Assembly (NCBI GenBank): GCA_030144725.1
Contig: JASKMD010000008.1
Span: 17,323,830 to 17,387,829 of the forward strand
Length of the DNA stretch: 64,000 nucleotides
Origin: Haematococcus lacustris
Lineage: Eukaryota > Chlorophyta > Chlorophyceae > Chlamydomonadales > Haematococcaceae
Reading direction: 5' to 3'
The position numbers and the translations under genes are program-made. The notes under the pieces were generated by a model. The model saw only the letters and a list, made by a program, of their open reading frames with translations. It ran no database searches and was not told the DNA's origin. Positions within the stretch are counted from its first letter, which is position 1; the number at the start of each line of letters is the position of its first letter. Shown here piece after piece: positions 1 through 10,710 of this stretch.

Positions 1-360
1 GTGAGTCTGCGGGTGGGGCTGTGGGTAAGGCTGTAGGTGGGGCTGCAGGTGGAGCTGTGGGTGGGGCTACCGGTGAGTCTGCGGGTGGGGCTGTGGGTGA
101 GGCTGTAGTCGGGGCTGCAGGTGGGGCTGTGGGTGGGGCTGCTGGTGGGGCTGTAGGTGGGGCTGTGGGTGGGGTTGTGGGTGGGGCTGTAGTTGGGGCT
201 GGTGTTGGGGCTGTAGGTGGGGCTGCAAATGGGGCTGTAGTGGGGGGGGCAGGTGGTGTGGTCGATGGGGTAGTAGGCGGGGGGGTAGGTGGGGTGGTTT
301 GTGGTGCAGCCGGTGGGACGTCATATGGGGCAGCAGGTAGTGCAGTAGGTGCGGCATATG
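1..360. repeat. 12-bp-type G-rich minisatellite coding the PPAT tail
   Basis: Degenerate repeats of GGTGGGGCTGTG and variants. Read on the minus strand in the frame of the gene above they encode PPTAPPAAPPTA repeats, so the repeat is probably the coding Pro-rich tail and not independent satellite DNA. The plus-strand Gly/Ala/Val frame is a shadow. Confidence 0.75.
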
Positions 361-3352
361 GTGCCCAAGTAGATGTCACAGTTGATGCAGCATATGACAT
401 TGCGAGTGTGGCAGTGGGAGGGGCAAGTGGGGCCGCTAGGTTCTCTGTGTGCTTGTGCTTGTTGGTGTCGTGCACATCAGGGTGGGTTGGTGTCATGTAT
501 ATTGGTGGTGTATTGGTGCCGTGTATGTATGTGTCTTTTGTCTGTTTTACCTTGGTTGAGTCTTCAAGCTGATGGCAGGTCCATCGACTCCGCACCGTCC
601 ATCTCATCATACAGGTGTTGAAACGAGCTGGTGGAGTTGTGTCGCTTGAGGGGCTGCTTCGGCGGGGACTGCACGCATGGAGGGTAACGGCATGTGGTGA
701 TGGGTATATCGTGGGGCAGGAGTTGTGGGTGTTGCATGCGTGAGGAAGGGTGGATAGTGGTTGACAGGTGGTGTCATTGCTATGAATGGTGAGTTCATGG
801 CATGCGTGTGGCTCAGCTGTGGCGCAGGTCATGTGGTTGCATATGGTAATAGATCTAGGGTGTTGGGGGTGTCCTAGGTTCTCCACTCCTCTGACCTGTC
901 GTTCATCGCTGGTGCGGCGACCTCCGGTCCCTGCAGCCCGTGGTGGCAGGGACGCGGCTGCAGACTGGGCGCGGCCTGGCAGGAAGGTGCTGTTCCTGGG
1001 AGCCCCCATGGGTGGCCTGGACGTGGTGGCCATGGTCACTGGGCGCTGCGGCGGGTCGCGCACTAGGCCTGGGGTAGGGTTGCCACAGATGTCCACCATC
1101 ACTGTGTAGATATCCAGCACCTTGCGGGTGGCAGCTGCTCTGGCGCTGTCGGTGGTGGTGGCTGCGGCTTCCAGCATAGCCTTGACTAGGGGCAGGCATT
1201 GCTCCACCAGCTTGTCTAGGCTGGAGGTAATGGCCATCATCCTGCGGTTGGCCTCATGGCCTTGGACCTTGTCCTCTACCAGCAGGTGCTGGCTGCTGTC
1301 CAGGAAGTCCTTGGCCCTGCGCTGATCCGCATGGGTTAGGTGGTACGCCTCAGCCATGGCGAAGCACGCTGCCTTATGCATTTCTGCCTTGCGCGACAGG
1401 GGCTGCATGCTGTCCGTGCCTACAGCCGCTGCGCTGCCAGTGTAGCTCTCGTCATGCCCCATGATGATGATGGCCTTCTTGGAGCAGTCCTGGATCGGGG
1501 TGCCCTTGCTGCTCATGGCAGCCACAGTGTATACTGTGGCTGCGCGCTGCGGTCCACCCCCTGGATAGAGGTTGGTTTTGGCTCTGCTGCCCAGCCCCAC
1601 TGCAGAGATGATGGCTGAGGAGCTGCTGCTGGCCAGTGACACGTGGTTAGGGGTAGCTGTGTAGTTGGCGACATTGCTAGCTGTTACAGCTGTGCCCTTG
1701 AGGGGCGGAGTGGCATTGGTGCCTGCCTGGGAGGTGGCATTGAGGGACAGGTCCACCCCAAAGATGGCCAGGTAGGCCTCGGCCAGTCCCTTGATGGTAG
1801 AGGCCAGGCCAGCCATGCCAATGCCTGACGCAGTGCTGAGAATAAGCGCATGCTTGGTATTCAGCCCGCTGACCCTGCTGAACTGAGGCTGGGTCAGGGT
1901 GAACCTGACTTTGCTGCCGCTGACCGTCAGCTCACCCGCGCTCTGAATGGCTGTACAGGTGTCATGGTCAGTGAACTCCACCCTGGTCATATTCCTGTTA
2001 GGCACATCCGCAGCAGCATGAACAGAGCAGGCCAGGAGGTAGAGAGGGTGGCTAAGGAGCTGCGCGTCCTGAGCCATCTTCATTCGCAGATACCCTAAGG
2101 ATTTGAGCAGGGAGGTGGCTGCAGGCCCCTCGGCCCTGTTGGTCAGGACTGCGTTGGCTGCCGGGTCGCTGCAGTAGGCATTGCTGCTCATCTTCAATGT
2201 AAAGGCCATGGTTGGGGAGGGTGTTTTGGGGAAGAAGAGCAGGGGTCGGGCCTGGGTGGTAGTGCTGCTGGTGGAGGAGAGGGGCTGGGTGCATGGCAGC
2301 ATAGAGAGCAGCCCGCCTGTGGATACGGCAGCCCCAACCAGCCCCAGCATGGCAGCTCTGCGGACCTCCTCGTCCTCATGGGTGGCTTCCACTGCCAGCT
2401 CCATGGTGTCCATTCCTCCCAGTTTGTAGGGCACCTCGTCGAGCTTGTATTCCTCGCAGCCCATGCTGCTCAAGACCGCATCGACCTTTCTCAGGATGTC
2501 TGCAACCAGGAGCATGGTGTGATTGGCACCCATAGTGTGTTCATGTGGCGGGGTGGCATTGATATCAGGTATCCAGAGCATGTGTGGTAAACATTGGATG
2601 CGTCCAGCCTTGTCAAGATTTGTGTCAGGCCAGCACGTGTTGTGCAAGTATATGTGCCAAGGTTTGTGCTTTCCTGTTGCAGGTAAGATTTTGGTATGGT
2701 TTCTGCAGCTTGGGATCGTACAGGTGTTACCTTCTTTGAAGGCCGCAGTGAGGTCCTTCAGCACCACCGTCTTGGTGTCGTAAAGGAAAGTGTACGGGGC
2801 CAGGACAGCGGTGTTGACCTTGGCGCGCTCCACTGCAGCTATCGCATCCTCAAACTCCTGGGTGGTGTAGCTGTTGTACCGTGTATCCCGAGCGCGGCAG
2901 CCAGGGATAGTCGGCGCTGCTGGGCTCTTGTAGGCCTCCCTGGCCTTGGTGAGAAGCTTGGCGTAGACCGGGTTGCTGCTTGTAAAGATTGCCTTACGGG
3001 TGCGCGTGGCATCCAGCAGGGAGTGCGTATTGTCCGAGGTCGATGTCAGTTTGTACTTGACTGCGATCGGGGGGCAGAGGGCGCCATTCGTAACGTGTCC
3101 ATCAACGTGGCTTTCCATATGGTAGAGAAATGGGGGCATATTTAGGAGGAAAGTTGGCCAGGGGCCAAGACTGCTTGCGTAGCTACCGTGGGGCGAACCC
3201 TCAACGGCGCCGTGTTGGTCTGACAAGTGCGGGGCTGGGTGGCCACTTGTGCCACCCAAGCTTGCCGCACCCCATCCCCAACACGCGCACAGCAGCCAAA
3301 CGCAGGTTAGGATTGCGGCAAGCCTTCTCTTGGGCTTACCGTCTACTTCCAT
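1..3352 (-). CDS. Secreted Pro/Ala/Thr-rich cell-wall-type protein (3' end beyond window)
   Basis: The minus frame is open from 3436 to the left edge, over 1,100 codons without a stop. I place the start at 3352, where the protein begins MEVDGKPKRR followed by a hydrophobic stretch (LAAILTCVWLLCAC), a convincing signal peptide; an upstream in-frame ATG lies at 3403. The middle (about 2500-900) is a soluble domain I do not recognise, with several N-glycosylation sequons (NMT, NAT, NYT, NST). From about 430 to the edge it becomes PPTAPPAAPPT-type repeats, as in hydroxyproline-rich matrix glycoproteins of volvocine algae. A 231-nt in-frame stretch (2500-2730) has a GT donor and TTGCAG acceptor in matching phase and is probably an intron; another may span about 893-673. 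The secreted Pro-rich architecture is well supported. The exact function (wall or extracellular matrix) is inferred. Confidence 0.72.
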   Translation of the reverse strand, partial: MEVDGKPKRRLAAILTCVWLLCACWGWGAASLGGTSGHPAPHLSDQHGAVEGSPHGSYASSLGPWPTFLLNMPPFLYHMESHVDGHVTNGALCPPIAVKYKLTSTSDNTHSLLDATRTRKAIFTSSNPVYAKLLTKAREAYKSPAAPTIPGCRARDTRYNSYTTQEFEDAIAAVERAKVNTAVLAPYTFLYDTKTVVLKDLTAAFKEGNTCTIPSCRNHTKILPATGKHKPWHIYLHNTCWPDTNLDKAGRIQCLPHMLWIPDINATPPHEHTMGANHTMLLVADILRKVDAVLSSMGCEEYKLDEVPYKLGGMDTMELAVEATHEDEEVRRAAMLGLVGAAVSTGGLLSMLPCTQPLSSTSSTTTQARPLLFFPKTPSPTMAFTLKMSSNAYCSDPAANAVLTNRAEGPAATSLLKSLGYLRMKMAQDAQLLSHPLYLLACSVHAAADVPNRNMTRVEFTDHDTCTAIQSAGELTVSGSKVRFTLTQPQFSRVSGLNTKHALILSTASGIGMAGLASTIKGLAEAYLAIFGVDLSLNATSQAGTNATPPLKGTAVTASNVANYTATPNHVSLASSSSSAIISAVGLGSRAKTNLYPGGGPQRAATVYTVAAMSSKGTPIQDCSKKAIIIMGHDESYTGSAAAVGTDSMQPLSRKAEMHKAACFAMAEAYHLTHADQRRAKDFLDSSQHLLVEDKVQGHEANRRMMAITSSLDKLVEQCLPLVKAMLEAAATTTDSARAAATRKVLDIYTVMVDICGNPTPGLVRDPPQRPVTMATTSRPPMGAPRNSTFLPGRAQSAAASLPPRAAGTGGRRTSDERQVRGVENLGHPQHPRSITICNHMTCATAEPHACHELTIHSNDTTCQPLSTLPHACNTHNSCPTIYPSPHAVTLHACSPRRSSPSSDTTPPARFNTCMMRWTVRSRWTCHQLEDSTKVKQTKDTYIHGTNTPPIYMTPTHPDVHDTNKHKHTENLAAPLAPPTATLAMSYAASTVTSTWAPYAAPTALPAAPYDVPPAAPQTTPPTPPPTTPSTTPPAPPTTAPFAAPPTAPTPAPTTAPPTTPPTAPPTAPPAAPPTAPPAAPTTASPTAPPADSPVAPPTAPPAAPPTALPTAPPADS

Positions 3353-3500
3353 AGCCTGCGTTGAGCGATCCTTACAAGTCGAGTTTTGCGATTCAACGCT
3401 CATTCTGCTGCTCCGAGCGTGCTCGTTAACGTCCTGCTATCAGGAGGTGTAGAGCGCGTCGTGGCGATGCGGAATTTTGCTTCGAATTTTCAAACCAGAA

Positions 3501-4000
3501 NNNNNNNNNNNNNNNNNNNNNNNNNNNNNNNNNNNNNNNNNNNNNNNNNNNNNNNNNNNNNNNNNNNNNNNNNNNNNNNNNNNNNNNNNNNNNNNNNNNN
3601 NNNNNNNNNNNNNNNNNNNNNNNNNNNNNNNNNNNNNNNNNNNNNNNNNNNNNNNNNNNNNNNNNNNNNNNNNNNNNNNNNNNNNNNNNNNNNNNNNNNN
3701 NNNNNNNNNNNNNNNNNNNNNNNNNNNNNNNNNNNNNNNNNNNNNNNNNNNNNNNNNNNNNNNNNNNNNNNNNNNNNNNNNNNNNNNNNNNNNNNNNNNN
3801 NNNNNNNNNNNNNNNNNNNNNNNNNNNNNNNNNNNNNNNNNNNNNNNNNNNNNNNNNNNNNNNNNNNNNNNNNNNNNNNNNNNNNNNNNNNNNNNNNNNN
3901 NNNNNNNNNNNNNNNNNNNNNNNNNNNNNNNNNNNNNNNNNNNNNNNNNNNNNNNNNNNNNNNNNNNNNNNNNNNNNNNNNNNNNNNNNNNNNNNNNNNN
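3501..4000. other. Assembly gap (500 N)
   Basis: Exactly 500 N, a round number typical of a scaffold gap of unknown true size. Anything linking the gene at the left edge to the repeat at 4048 is hidden here. Confidence 0.99.
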
Positions 4001-4019
4001 CGGAATCGCCCTGGCCCAA

Positions 4020-4380
4020 CCCAACACCACCACCACCACCAGCTGTGTTCAAGGTGGCCCTTTCCTCCTCCAACTCAAACACCTCCACCTCTTCGCATAC
4101 CCAATCACCCCCTCCCACACCAACACCACCACTGCCACCAGCTATGTTCAAGGTGGCCCTCTCCTCCTCCAACTCAAACATCTCCACCTCTTCACCAACC
4201 GACCCGCTCCATCCCTCTCTCACACCACCACAACCAGCCGAGTTCAAGGTGGCCCTCTCCTCCTCTAACTCAAAACTGACCACCTCTTCATCCACCGACC
4301 CGCCCTTGACCACCCCTGGCTTGGGCTTTTCACTGCCCGGCTCTACTTCCTCGTCCATCTCCTGTGAAGAGCAGTAACAG
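4020..4380. repeat. Three-copy ~96-99-bp tandem repeat, possibly coding
   Basis: Three copies begin at 4048, 4147 and 4243 with a common TTCAAGGTGGCCCT core. Both strands stay open. The plus frame gives FKVALSSSNS units separated by Pro/Ser/Thr-rich linkers, ending with TAA at 4377. The minus frame gives FELEEERATLN units separated by Gly-rich linkers. Differences between copies are synonymous in both frames, so the coding strand cannot be decided here. The 500-N gap removes one end. Confidence 0.5.
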
Positions 4381-5014
4381 CCTAAGATTAAGTGAGTTGC
4401 GTTCATCTGGGTTGCCACACAAACACCCTTCTTACAAGGGGGGAGCATGGCCAAACGGATGGCAAGCGCTCTGTCCCTTGGCGAGGGGTGCTGAACTGCG
4501 TGGAGTGGCAACCAGCCTCATGTTAGTTGCCCCACTTCAGTGACAAGCACCAACTCGTCAGCCGAACCTGTGACACTTCTGCTGTTGCTTGAGAAGGGTG
4601 CTTGTACTCTGGAGATATCCACGAATCATCAGGACGAAACTCCTGCGCCATGGTCGTGTGTTGATGGCCATGATGGTGTATACGACGTAGTGCTCATCAC
4701 CTTCCCTCACCCTGCGCTTGTTCGCCGTCACCGATCTCAGTCCCAGCGGCGACCGATTCTTTGGCCGTACAGCGCGTGGAAATGCTGATGGCCGGGTAAC
4801 CCCACATTGGCCTGTCCAGGTTGATGATGGCGTCTGGGTTATACCTGTGCGGACTTGCACGATGATTGCACGATGATGAACGGTGCCGCTGTGCCTCGTC
4901 CCTGGTGCTAGTGCTTGCGCTTGTGCGGGCAGATTTTTGGGTGTGAGGTTAAGTGTTAGGTGAACAGGCGCCGGCGTGAGCTTGTAGCGTTACATCAACT
5001 ATATCATATCCACA
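4381..5014. other. Intergenic, no supported gene
   Basis: Only short overlapping frames on both strands with no splice-consistent extension. It probably holds the promoter and 5' UTR of the gene starting at 5015. Confidence 0.5.
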
Positions 5015-8000
5015 ATGCAGCTGTCTGTAGTTGTCCGCGTGGGAAAAGTAAACAACAAGGTTTGCGATGTAGGTCCATCTAAGCGCCCTACAGCAGACAA
5101 ACTACGCGACGCTCTTGAACAGTTCCACCTGTACAAGATTGTACCCGCTGGCAATAACAAACTGAAACATGGTGAGGCGATGTCTGACGATGACTACGCC
5201 TGGGTCGTTGCTCGGACGCTGCAAGCAATCGACGATGCTTGCATCGATGACTGGATTGCTTCGTGGAACAACTCTGACTTGGGGGTTGTGACCGGTACAC
5301 GACCCAATTTGTCCCTGAGGTTGTTCGCAAAGGACCCAGCTCAGGTGTTTGCAGTTCATGGTTCATGCAACAACCCCATACCGCTCCTAAGCATCATTTG
5401 GCCCGAATGGCGTTGTTCCCGGCATGCCCTTCAGGTGACACCAACTCAACCTGGGTCCAAGTCCCAGCCTGCTGGGACCTCATCCCAGCCAACCACGCCT
5501 CATGTGAGAGGTGTAGGCCATGCATGCATGCCGTGTGACACCCTCATCCAATCTATTGTCACCTGCCCTGCAGGTTGGGGCACAAGCGTCACAGCTAGGG
5601 TTAGGTAGAGCCTCACTAGGTGCCGGCTCATCCGGCACCATGGGGCAGGCACAGCCAGCCCTACCCCTCCCCAGCGCAAACCCCCAACATCGCTCTCGTC
5701 TTCGTCACGGGAGTGGTACCCAAGCGCCGCTGGTAAGCATGCACAACATTCACTGTCATTGATTGTCACGTCCAACAGTCCTCACCCCCTGGTGCTTGTG
5801 TTCACCTCCATCCTAGGCACCGTCACCACCGCCTCCAACGACAAAACCCCCACCAGCTGTGGTTAACTTCCTGGAGGACCACGCTGAGGATGACTTTGAG
5901 GGAGAGGATGCTGACGAGGATGAGGATGAGGACGAGCTGGCAGAGGACCTGTCGGCTGAGCTGGATGACCCCATTTCAACAGATGAGGCGGAGGGGGAAG
6001 AGCAGGCGGGCAAGGCGCTGGCCAAGCAGATTGCTCAGCAGGTGTGCCTCACCTATAGCCATAACAATGCCACCCATAGCCACCACATAGCATAATGGAG
6101 TGTCTACCTTGCACTGTTTGCAGAGGACAGCAAAGGCTAGGACAATGAGAGTGGATGACCCCATTTCAGAGGGTGAGGAGGAGGAACAGCTGCAGGGCAA
6201 GGCGGTGGCCAAGCATAAGACCCAGCAGGTGTGACTCACCCATAGCCACAACACAGCCACCCATCCCCCCAACGTAGTGCAATGGTGTGTATGCCTTGCA
6301 CTTGTTGCAGAGGGCCGCAAACCGTGTGTCAAAGAGCCTAACTAACCCAGCTGCTGCGCCGGGCCCAAGCAAGGTCAGTCTTCATGCTCTTGCCATAGTG
6401 GCAACACCACACCGCACTTGTTCCCTCTCCTACCTTGATATGGTTGCAGTAGTACCAAGTATACACCGCAGGCCAGCACTCCTTATCACTCACTGTGTTC
6501 CTTGCTGCTTGTTGCTTGTAGGGCGTCACCCCCACCACACACTCGCGCCGACCCAAACCTGCCCAACAGCAGACACCAACAAGGGTGCGCTCGGCAATGT
6601 AGATCACCTTGAAACCATGCCGCTCACCCAATGCATGTTGTCCGACCCCTTATCCTTATGTTCACCATGGTGGTATGCAGGCAGGAGGTGGCGGCGCCCC
6701 GGCTTCCCTACCCTCACCACAGCTGGGCTCATCAGGGCGCAAGGTGTGCATGTAGGTAGGCAAGTTTCTACCGAATTAGCAACACTAAGATATGTGCTCG
6801 GCGATCAATGTCCTATGTAGGGCCAATCAAGGCAGAGGTCGTCAGGGCCAGCTGAGCCAGCTGAGCCGGCTGAGCCTAAGCCAAAGAAACCGAGGGTGAG
6901 ATGCGTAAGGAGGTGCACATCTGCCTGACCCTTGCTCCCAGTATTCATTGCTGATGGCTTGTTGCCTGCGATGCAGATCCAGGCAAGGCGAGAGAAGTTT
7001 GGGCTGGTGAGTAAATGCAAGGGGGCAGCAGTTGTAGTAGTTCTGCTGTCCATGCAACTCCTTGTGTCTGAGCTATGTCAATGCTCTATACTTCGTGGCT
7101 CAGGGACGCAACTCTCTGGCATTCGTCACCGCTTCGGCAACGAAGCATGTCAAGCTGCTAGCCGTGAGAGGCGTCGACCCTGTAGGTCTGAGTAGAATAG
7201 ATGCCGTCGCTTCCTATGACATCCTTGCAACCTCAATGCTTGTTGGTGTGTTGTGCATGTGTAGGACTACCCCATCCCAAACGTGGGCCATGGTGAACTC
7301 GCTCTGGAACCTCAGGCCGGGGAGGTTGAGGAATGGGGGTGGCCTGTTATCTATGACGCCATTCAAGGGTCCATGATCCAAGACTGGGTGGCGAAGTACG
7401 GTCGCAAGCTGCCACCGGCTTGGACATTTGCCACTGGCCGCAAGAAGGTGCATGAGTGAGTTGTTTGGGGACTGTGCATGAAGCCATGTGTGACAATGGA
7501 GGCATATACTGTGGTGTTCTTTGATACCTGGGACTGCCCCTCTTGCAGCGCGGTGCTGACCCAACGCACCAAGTGGTCTGCATATGCGACTAAGGCCCGC
7601 CTTCAAGGCAACACCCAACATGTCAGCAAACCCGTCATGAAGGAGGCTGCCAAGTGGTTTTCTGAATGGGGCTGGCAGAGAAAAGCGCACGGGGCTGAGT
7701 TACGTCCCAAGGAGTGGGGAGACAAGCTGGCGGTGGTCGACCACCTGCGGCAACACGGCGGTGAGGGGCTGTGCTAAATGGGTCATGTGCCAATGCATAT
7801 CCAGTGTGTGCGCATGCATGCTTGTTCATTGTCATTGTATTGCATCCACTGTTGTCATTGTGTGGAGTGGTGGTGTGCAGTTTTGCCTGAGCAGCTGCCC
7901 GCAAGCTGGGTGGTTGGCAGTGCGTCAGTGGACATGGAGGGTGATCCCGAGCCAGCGACCACACCTGCCCTGGACACCTGGACGCCCTCTCTGCGGGATG

Positions 8001-8486
8001 ACCTGCAGCGGGTAGCGGCGGAGGTGGCCAGCACTACCGGCTGCCAGGTCAGTTGTTGCAAAGGCATAGAACAAGCACATGACTCTAGGCGAAGATGTAT
8101 TTGTCGTGTGAGTGCACGCTCATACCAACCATAGATACAAGTGAATGTTGTGGCACTTACCCTACTGTTGCAGGTGGACACGGCATGGCAGGTGGTGCAT
8201 GAGGAGATGGCCTCCCTGATGCCGGAGTTCAAGGTCAGTCACTACAAGGGTATTAGAGGGATAGCTCATGCTTACTGTAATGCATCAGACTATACCTTGC
8301 TGTGTCGTCACGCACGTGCAGGTTGCAATGCAGCCACTCCTGCAACGTCTGGGAGATGGAGCTTTGGCGAGGGCGACAAGCCAGCAGCAGCAGCCGCCGC
8401 AGCAGCAGCAGCAGCTCACGCAGCCGGAGTTTGAGCTTCAAGCAAGCCTGGCACGCTACCATGAAGATGTCAGCCCCACTCTCTAG
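5015..8486 (+). CDS. Sixteen-exon gene, unknown function
   Basis: I can splice a continuous 684-residue protein with GT-AG junctions in matching phase. Exons: 5015-5344, 5435-5503, 5574-5732, 5817-6041, 6124-6228, 6311-6373, 6522-6584, 6681-6743, 6821-6895, 6976-7005, 7104-7181, 7265-7455, 7549-7760, 7881-8047, 8174-8233 and 8322-8486 (stop TAG). The N-terminal 110 residues form a compact domain (MQLSVVVRVGKVNNK, later DDYAWVVARTLQAIDDACID). A long acidic and Pro-rich linker follows (DADEDEDEDELAEDL; basic PKPKKPR near exon 9). The globular C-terminal half contains YDAIQGSMIQDWVAKYGRK and KEAAKWFSEWGW and ends with a poly-Gln stretch. I recognise no family. The acidic linker and the basic cluster would suit a nuclear protein, but that is a guess. 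Three exons are exactly 63 nt. Confidence 0.78.
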
Positions 8487-8556
8487 GCCGCAACTGCCGT
8501 GTCCTAGTGGCAGTGTATATGCCTTTGTTCCTTGTGGCGGCCAGCTTGTACTGGTG

Positions 8557-8680
8557 TCCTATGCATGTAGCTGAGGACAGGACAGAGGGGCTCGTGGTGG
8601 AGTCCCATGCATGTAGCTGAGCTCTGAGCGCCCCGTGGGGATGCCTTGCTTGAGGTGGTAGCCCATGCATGTAACTGAGC
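8557..8680 (+). promoter_or_regulatory. Repeated 3' UTR motif with TGTAA poly(A) signal
   Basis: Three copies of CCYATGCATGTARCTGAG (about 8558, 8604 and 8661) follow the stop at 8486. The third contains TGTAA (8670-8674), the usual poly(A) signal of chlamydomonad algae. A fourth copy lies after the next plus-strand gene. Confidence 0.55.
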
Positions 8681-8860
8681 GTGGTGTCGCCCTGCTTCGA
8701 ATGGCTAATGCGAATAAGTGTTAAACACACTCTTACATGGCATCCGGCGCACAGCCCACCATAGCACATCGTTGCACTGGGGGCTCATTATTTCGTGTGT
8801 TGGGGCCGGTTGCATGTTCATGCCCTACTGCTGTGGTGGGGCCTGTTGCATGTTCATGCC

Positions 8861-9187
8861 CTATTGCTGTGGTGGGGCCGGCTGCGTAGCTGGCTCCGTC
8901 TCTTGCCATGACTGGCCCACCACTACTTGCTTCATAGCATCCCGCCACTCCCTTCTCTGCGCCACATGGCTCGGGGTCTGAACTGGCGTTCCAGGCCTCC
9001 ATCTTGTGTTTCTTGTCCTCTCGTACTCCTCTTGTACCAAGCGCGAATCCTGTTCTCGCAGGCACGGGTGCGGGAGGCGCCACGGCTTGTCCTCCCATCT
9101 CCGCTTGGCCTCCAGGTTGATGGCTGGCTGGGTCGCTGTGTGCAGTGGGCGCGAGTGGGCATCGGGCGGTTGGGGGAGGCCAGACAT
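8861..9187 (-). CDS. Small hypothetical protein, divergent from the next gene
   Basis: A 108-residue minus ORF with a charged, protein-like middle (NLEAKRRWEDKPWRL, LVQEEYERTRNTRW, RREWRDAMKQVV) ending in Pro/Gln. Its start is 118 bp from the plus-strand start at 9306, so the two would share a divergent promoter. No family recognised. The other two minus frames here are also open for 120-150 codons but have a poorer composition. Beyond its stop, two roughly 40-bp direct repeats lie at 8818-8885. Confidence 0.4.
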   Translation of the reverse strand: MSGLPQPPDAHSRPLHTATQPAINLEAKRRWEDKPWRLPHPCLREQDSRLVQEEYERTRNTRWRPGTPVQTPSHVAQRREWRDAMKQVVVGQSWQETEPATQPAPPQQ

Positions 9188-9305
9188 GTTAGCGCTTCGT
9201 GTTGATGTGCTGGCACCCCGATTGTAGCGCGATGCTTGCGTGTGCTATGCTGTGCTATGATGTGCCATAGTATGAGGTTGAAATGTTTGGTGAGCGTGCA
9301 AGTGC
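9188..9305. promoter_or_regulatory. Probable divergent promoter interval
   Basis: A 118-bp gap between the start of the minus ORF at 9187 and the plus gene at 9306. It contains short TGTGCTATG repeats (9239-9263). No clear TATA box. Role inferred from geometry only. Confidence 0.3.
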
Positions 9306-10511
9306 ATGGTGCAAGCGCTGGTGCTTCCTGAATCCCTCCGCGAAGTACAACCTGCACAATACACCATGTCCCAAGCATCGCAGCGCCAGAACCTGCCCGA
9401 AAACTTGATTCCTACGCTCGCAGTACATTTCATCCGAGCCGGAGCGGGTCGGGTGTTCAGCCGCCTCAGCAAGAAGTGCTGGGAGGCGTGCTTCCTGAAT
9501 TGCGACGCCTTCAGCATCAACATCACCAGCGAAACCATCACCACCCACCTATCTCCTTACCATCTCATGCTATTGCGCGGGCGTCAAAAGCCCCTGTCAC
9601 TGAGGCTCCAAATCCAGACTTCACTCGGTGCGGCGATTCATCGGTGCAGAGTGGACTGGGTGCTTGGGCTTCTGGGGCGATGCGAAGCCGTGCGCGAAGT
9701 GGCAATCAGGTTCGTCAATCAAGCAGTGGAGTCGGAGCCATGGTGGAAGAGGCACTACGAGCCCTTGCCGGTGGGGGCTTGGTTGGGGGAGAGGCTGAAG
9801 GCCAACTTCCCCAAGTGCCACTACCTCCGTTTCCGGGGATTCACCTTCAGCCCAGCACAGCTGCAGGCTGTCATGCGCCACAGCCTCATCGCGCAGCGCA
9901 TCACCCACCTTGACATCCACACCGGTGTCCTGGAGGGCTCCTTTGAGGACAACTGGCAAGCATTTCAGGACATTGCGTTGAAGCTGACGTCCTTGTGGGC
10001 CCCGCACCTTGGCCCCTTGCCCCACTCCCTACGTCATGGCCCTAGCAACCTCAAGGTACTCTGCGTCCGGGAGATGGCTATCCAGCAGGTTGGCAACCTG
10101 CCCACCACCATATCTCTGCTACAGATAACCCGCCTCATTGCCGTCCTCCCAGCGCGGGACTTGCCAAGTGTGGCTCGAGGGGTGGAGGCTATCTCCACAG
10201 GGTGCTTCGAGAAGCTGGAGATCGGGCTGTTGGTCCTAATCTTCACATGCAAGGAGGGTGGAAGCCGTGCCTCCCTGGCACCACTCATGCCGTTGGTGGG
10301 CCAGTTTGGGGAGGCGTTTGTGGAGGTTGATGGGCTCAGTGCACAAGGGCCTGGTCTGATTGAGCACGCCATTTGCCACCTGCCTCCACTGTTGGCTGGG
10401 TGTGCTGGGGTCACGTTCGACGGGTGCACAAGGCCTCTCTACTGCTGGTCAGAGAACCTCTTCAAGCGCAGCCTGGCACCCGGTGGCACTGTGAGCTATC
10501 ACGCAGAGTGA
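9306..10511 (+). CDS. Single-exon F-box/LRR-like hypothetical protein
   Basis: A 401-residue uninterrupted ORF ending in TGA, with an alternative Met at 9366. Residues about 29-70 (LPENLIPTLAVHFIRAG, then SRLSKKCWEACFLN) resemble an F-box: an LP start, a run of Leu/Ile, then a basic stretch and Trp. Later segments have the rhythm of degenerate leucine-rich repeats (KCHYLRFRGFTFSPAQL, ITHLDIHTG, SNLKVLCVREMAI). If so, it would be a substrate adaptor of an SCF ubiquitin ligase, but the match is by eye and weak. Being intron-free next to intron-rich genes is unusual and may indicate a retrocopy or a mobile-element gene. It shares a 3' UTR motif with the gene ending at 8486. Confidence 0.6.
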   Translation: MVQALVLPESLREVQPAQYTMSQASQRQNLPENLIPTLAVHFIRAGAGRVFSRLSKKCWEACFLNCDAFSINITSETITTHLSPYHLMLLRGRQKPLSLRLQIQTSLGAAIHRCRVDWVLGLLGRCEAVREVAIRFVNQAVESEPWWKRHYEPLPVGAWLGERLKANFPKCHYLRFRGFTFSPAQLQAVMRHSLIAQRITHLDIHTGVLEGSFEDNWQAFQDIALKLTSLWAPHLGPLPHSLRHGPSNLKVLCVREMAIQQVGNLPTTISLLQITRLIAVLPARDLPSVARGVEAISTGCFEKLEIGLLVLIFTCKEGGSRASLAPLMPLVGQFGEAFVEVDGLSAQGPGLIEHAICHLPPLLAGCAGVTFDGCTRPLYCWSENLFKRSLAPGGTVSYHAE

Positions 10512-10710
10512 CGTGATGAGGCCTAGCAATAGTTGTGCCAGACAGGGTGACACATGGAACCACACTGATGGGGTGCAACGTTGCTATGTGCCATGACTGA
10601 CATGCTGCCGCCATGCTGCTTAGTCCAGTGTATCAGTGACATTGTGTGGCCTTGATTGGACAGCACGGACTCCAAGGAATAGTGGTCTTGGATGACAACC
10701 TACATATTGT

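Noticed and set aside
3426..4511. 361-codon minus frame and 297-codon plus frame through 3501-4000
   Set aside because: Most of each frame is N; only the repeat at 4020-4380 has any coding appearance and its strand is undecided.
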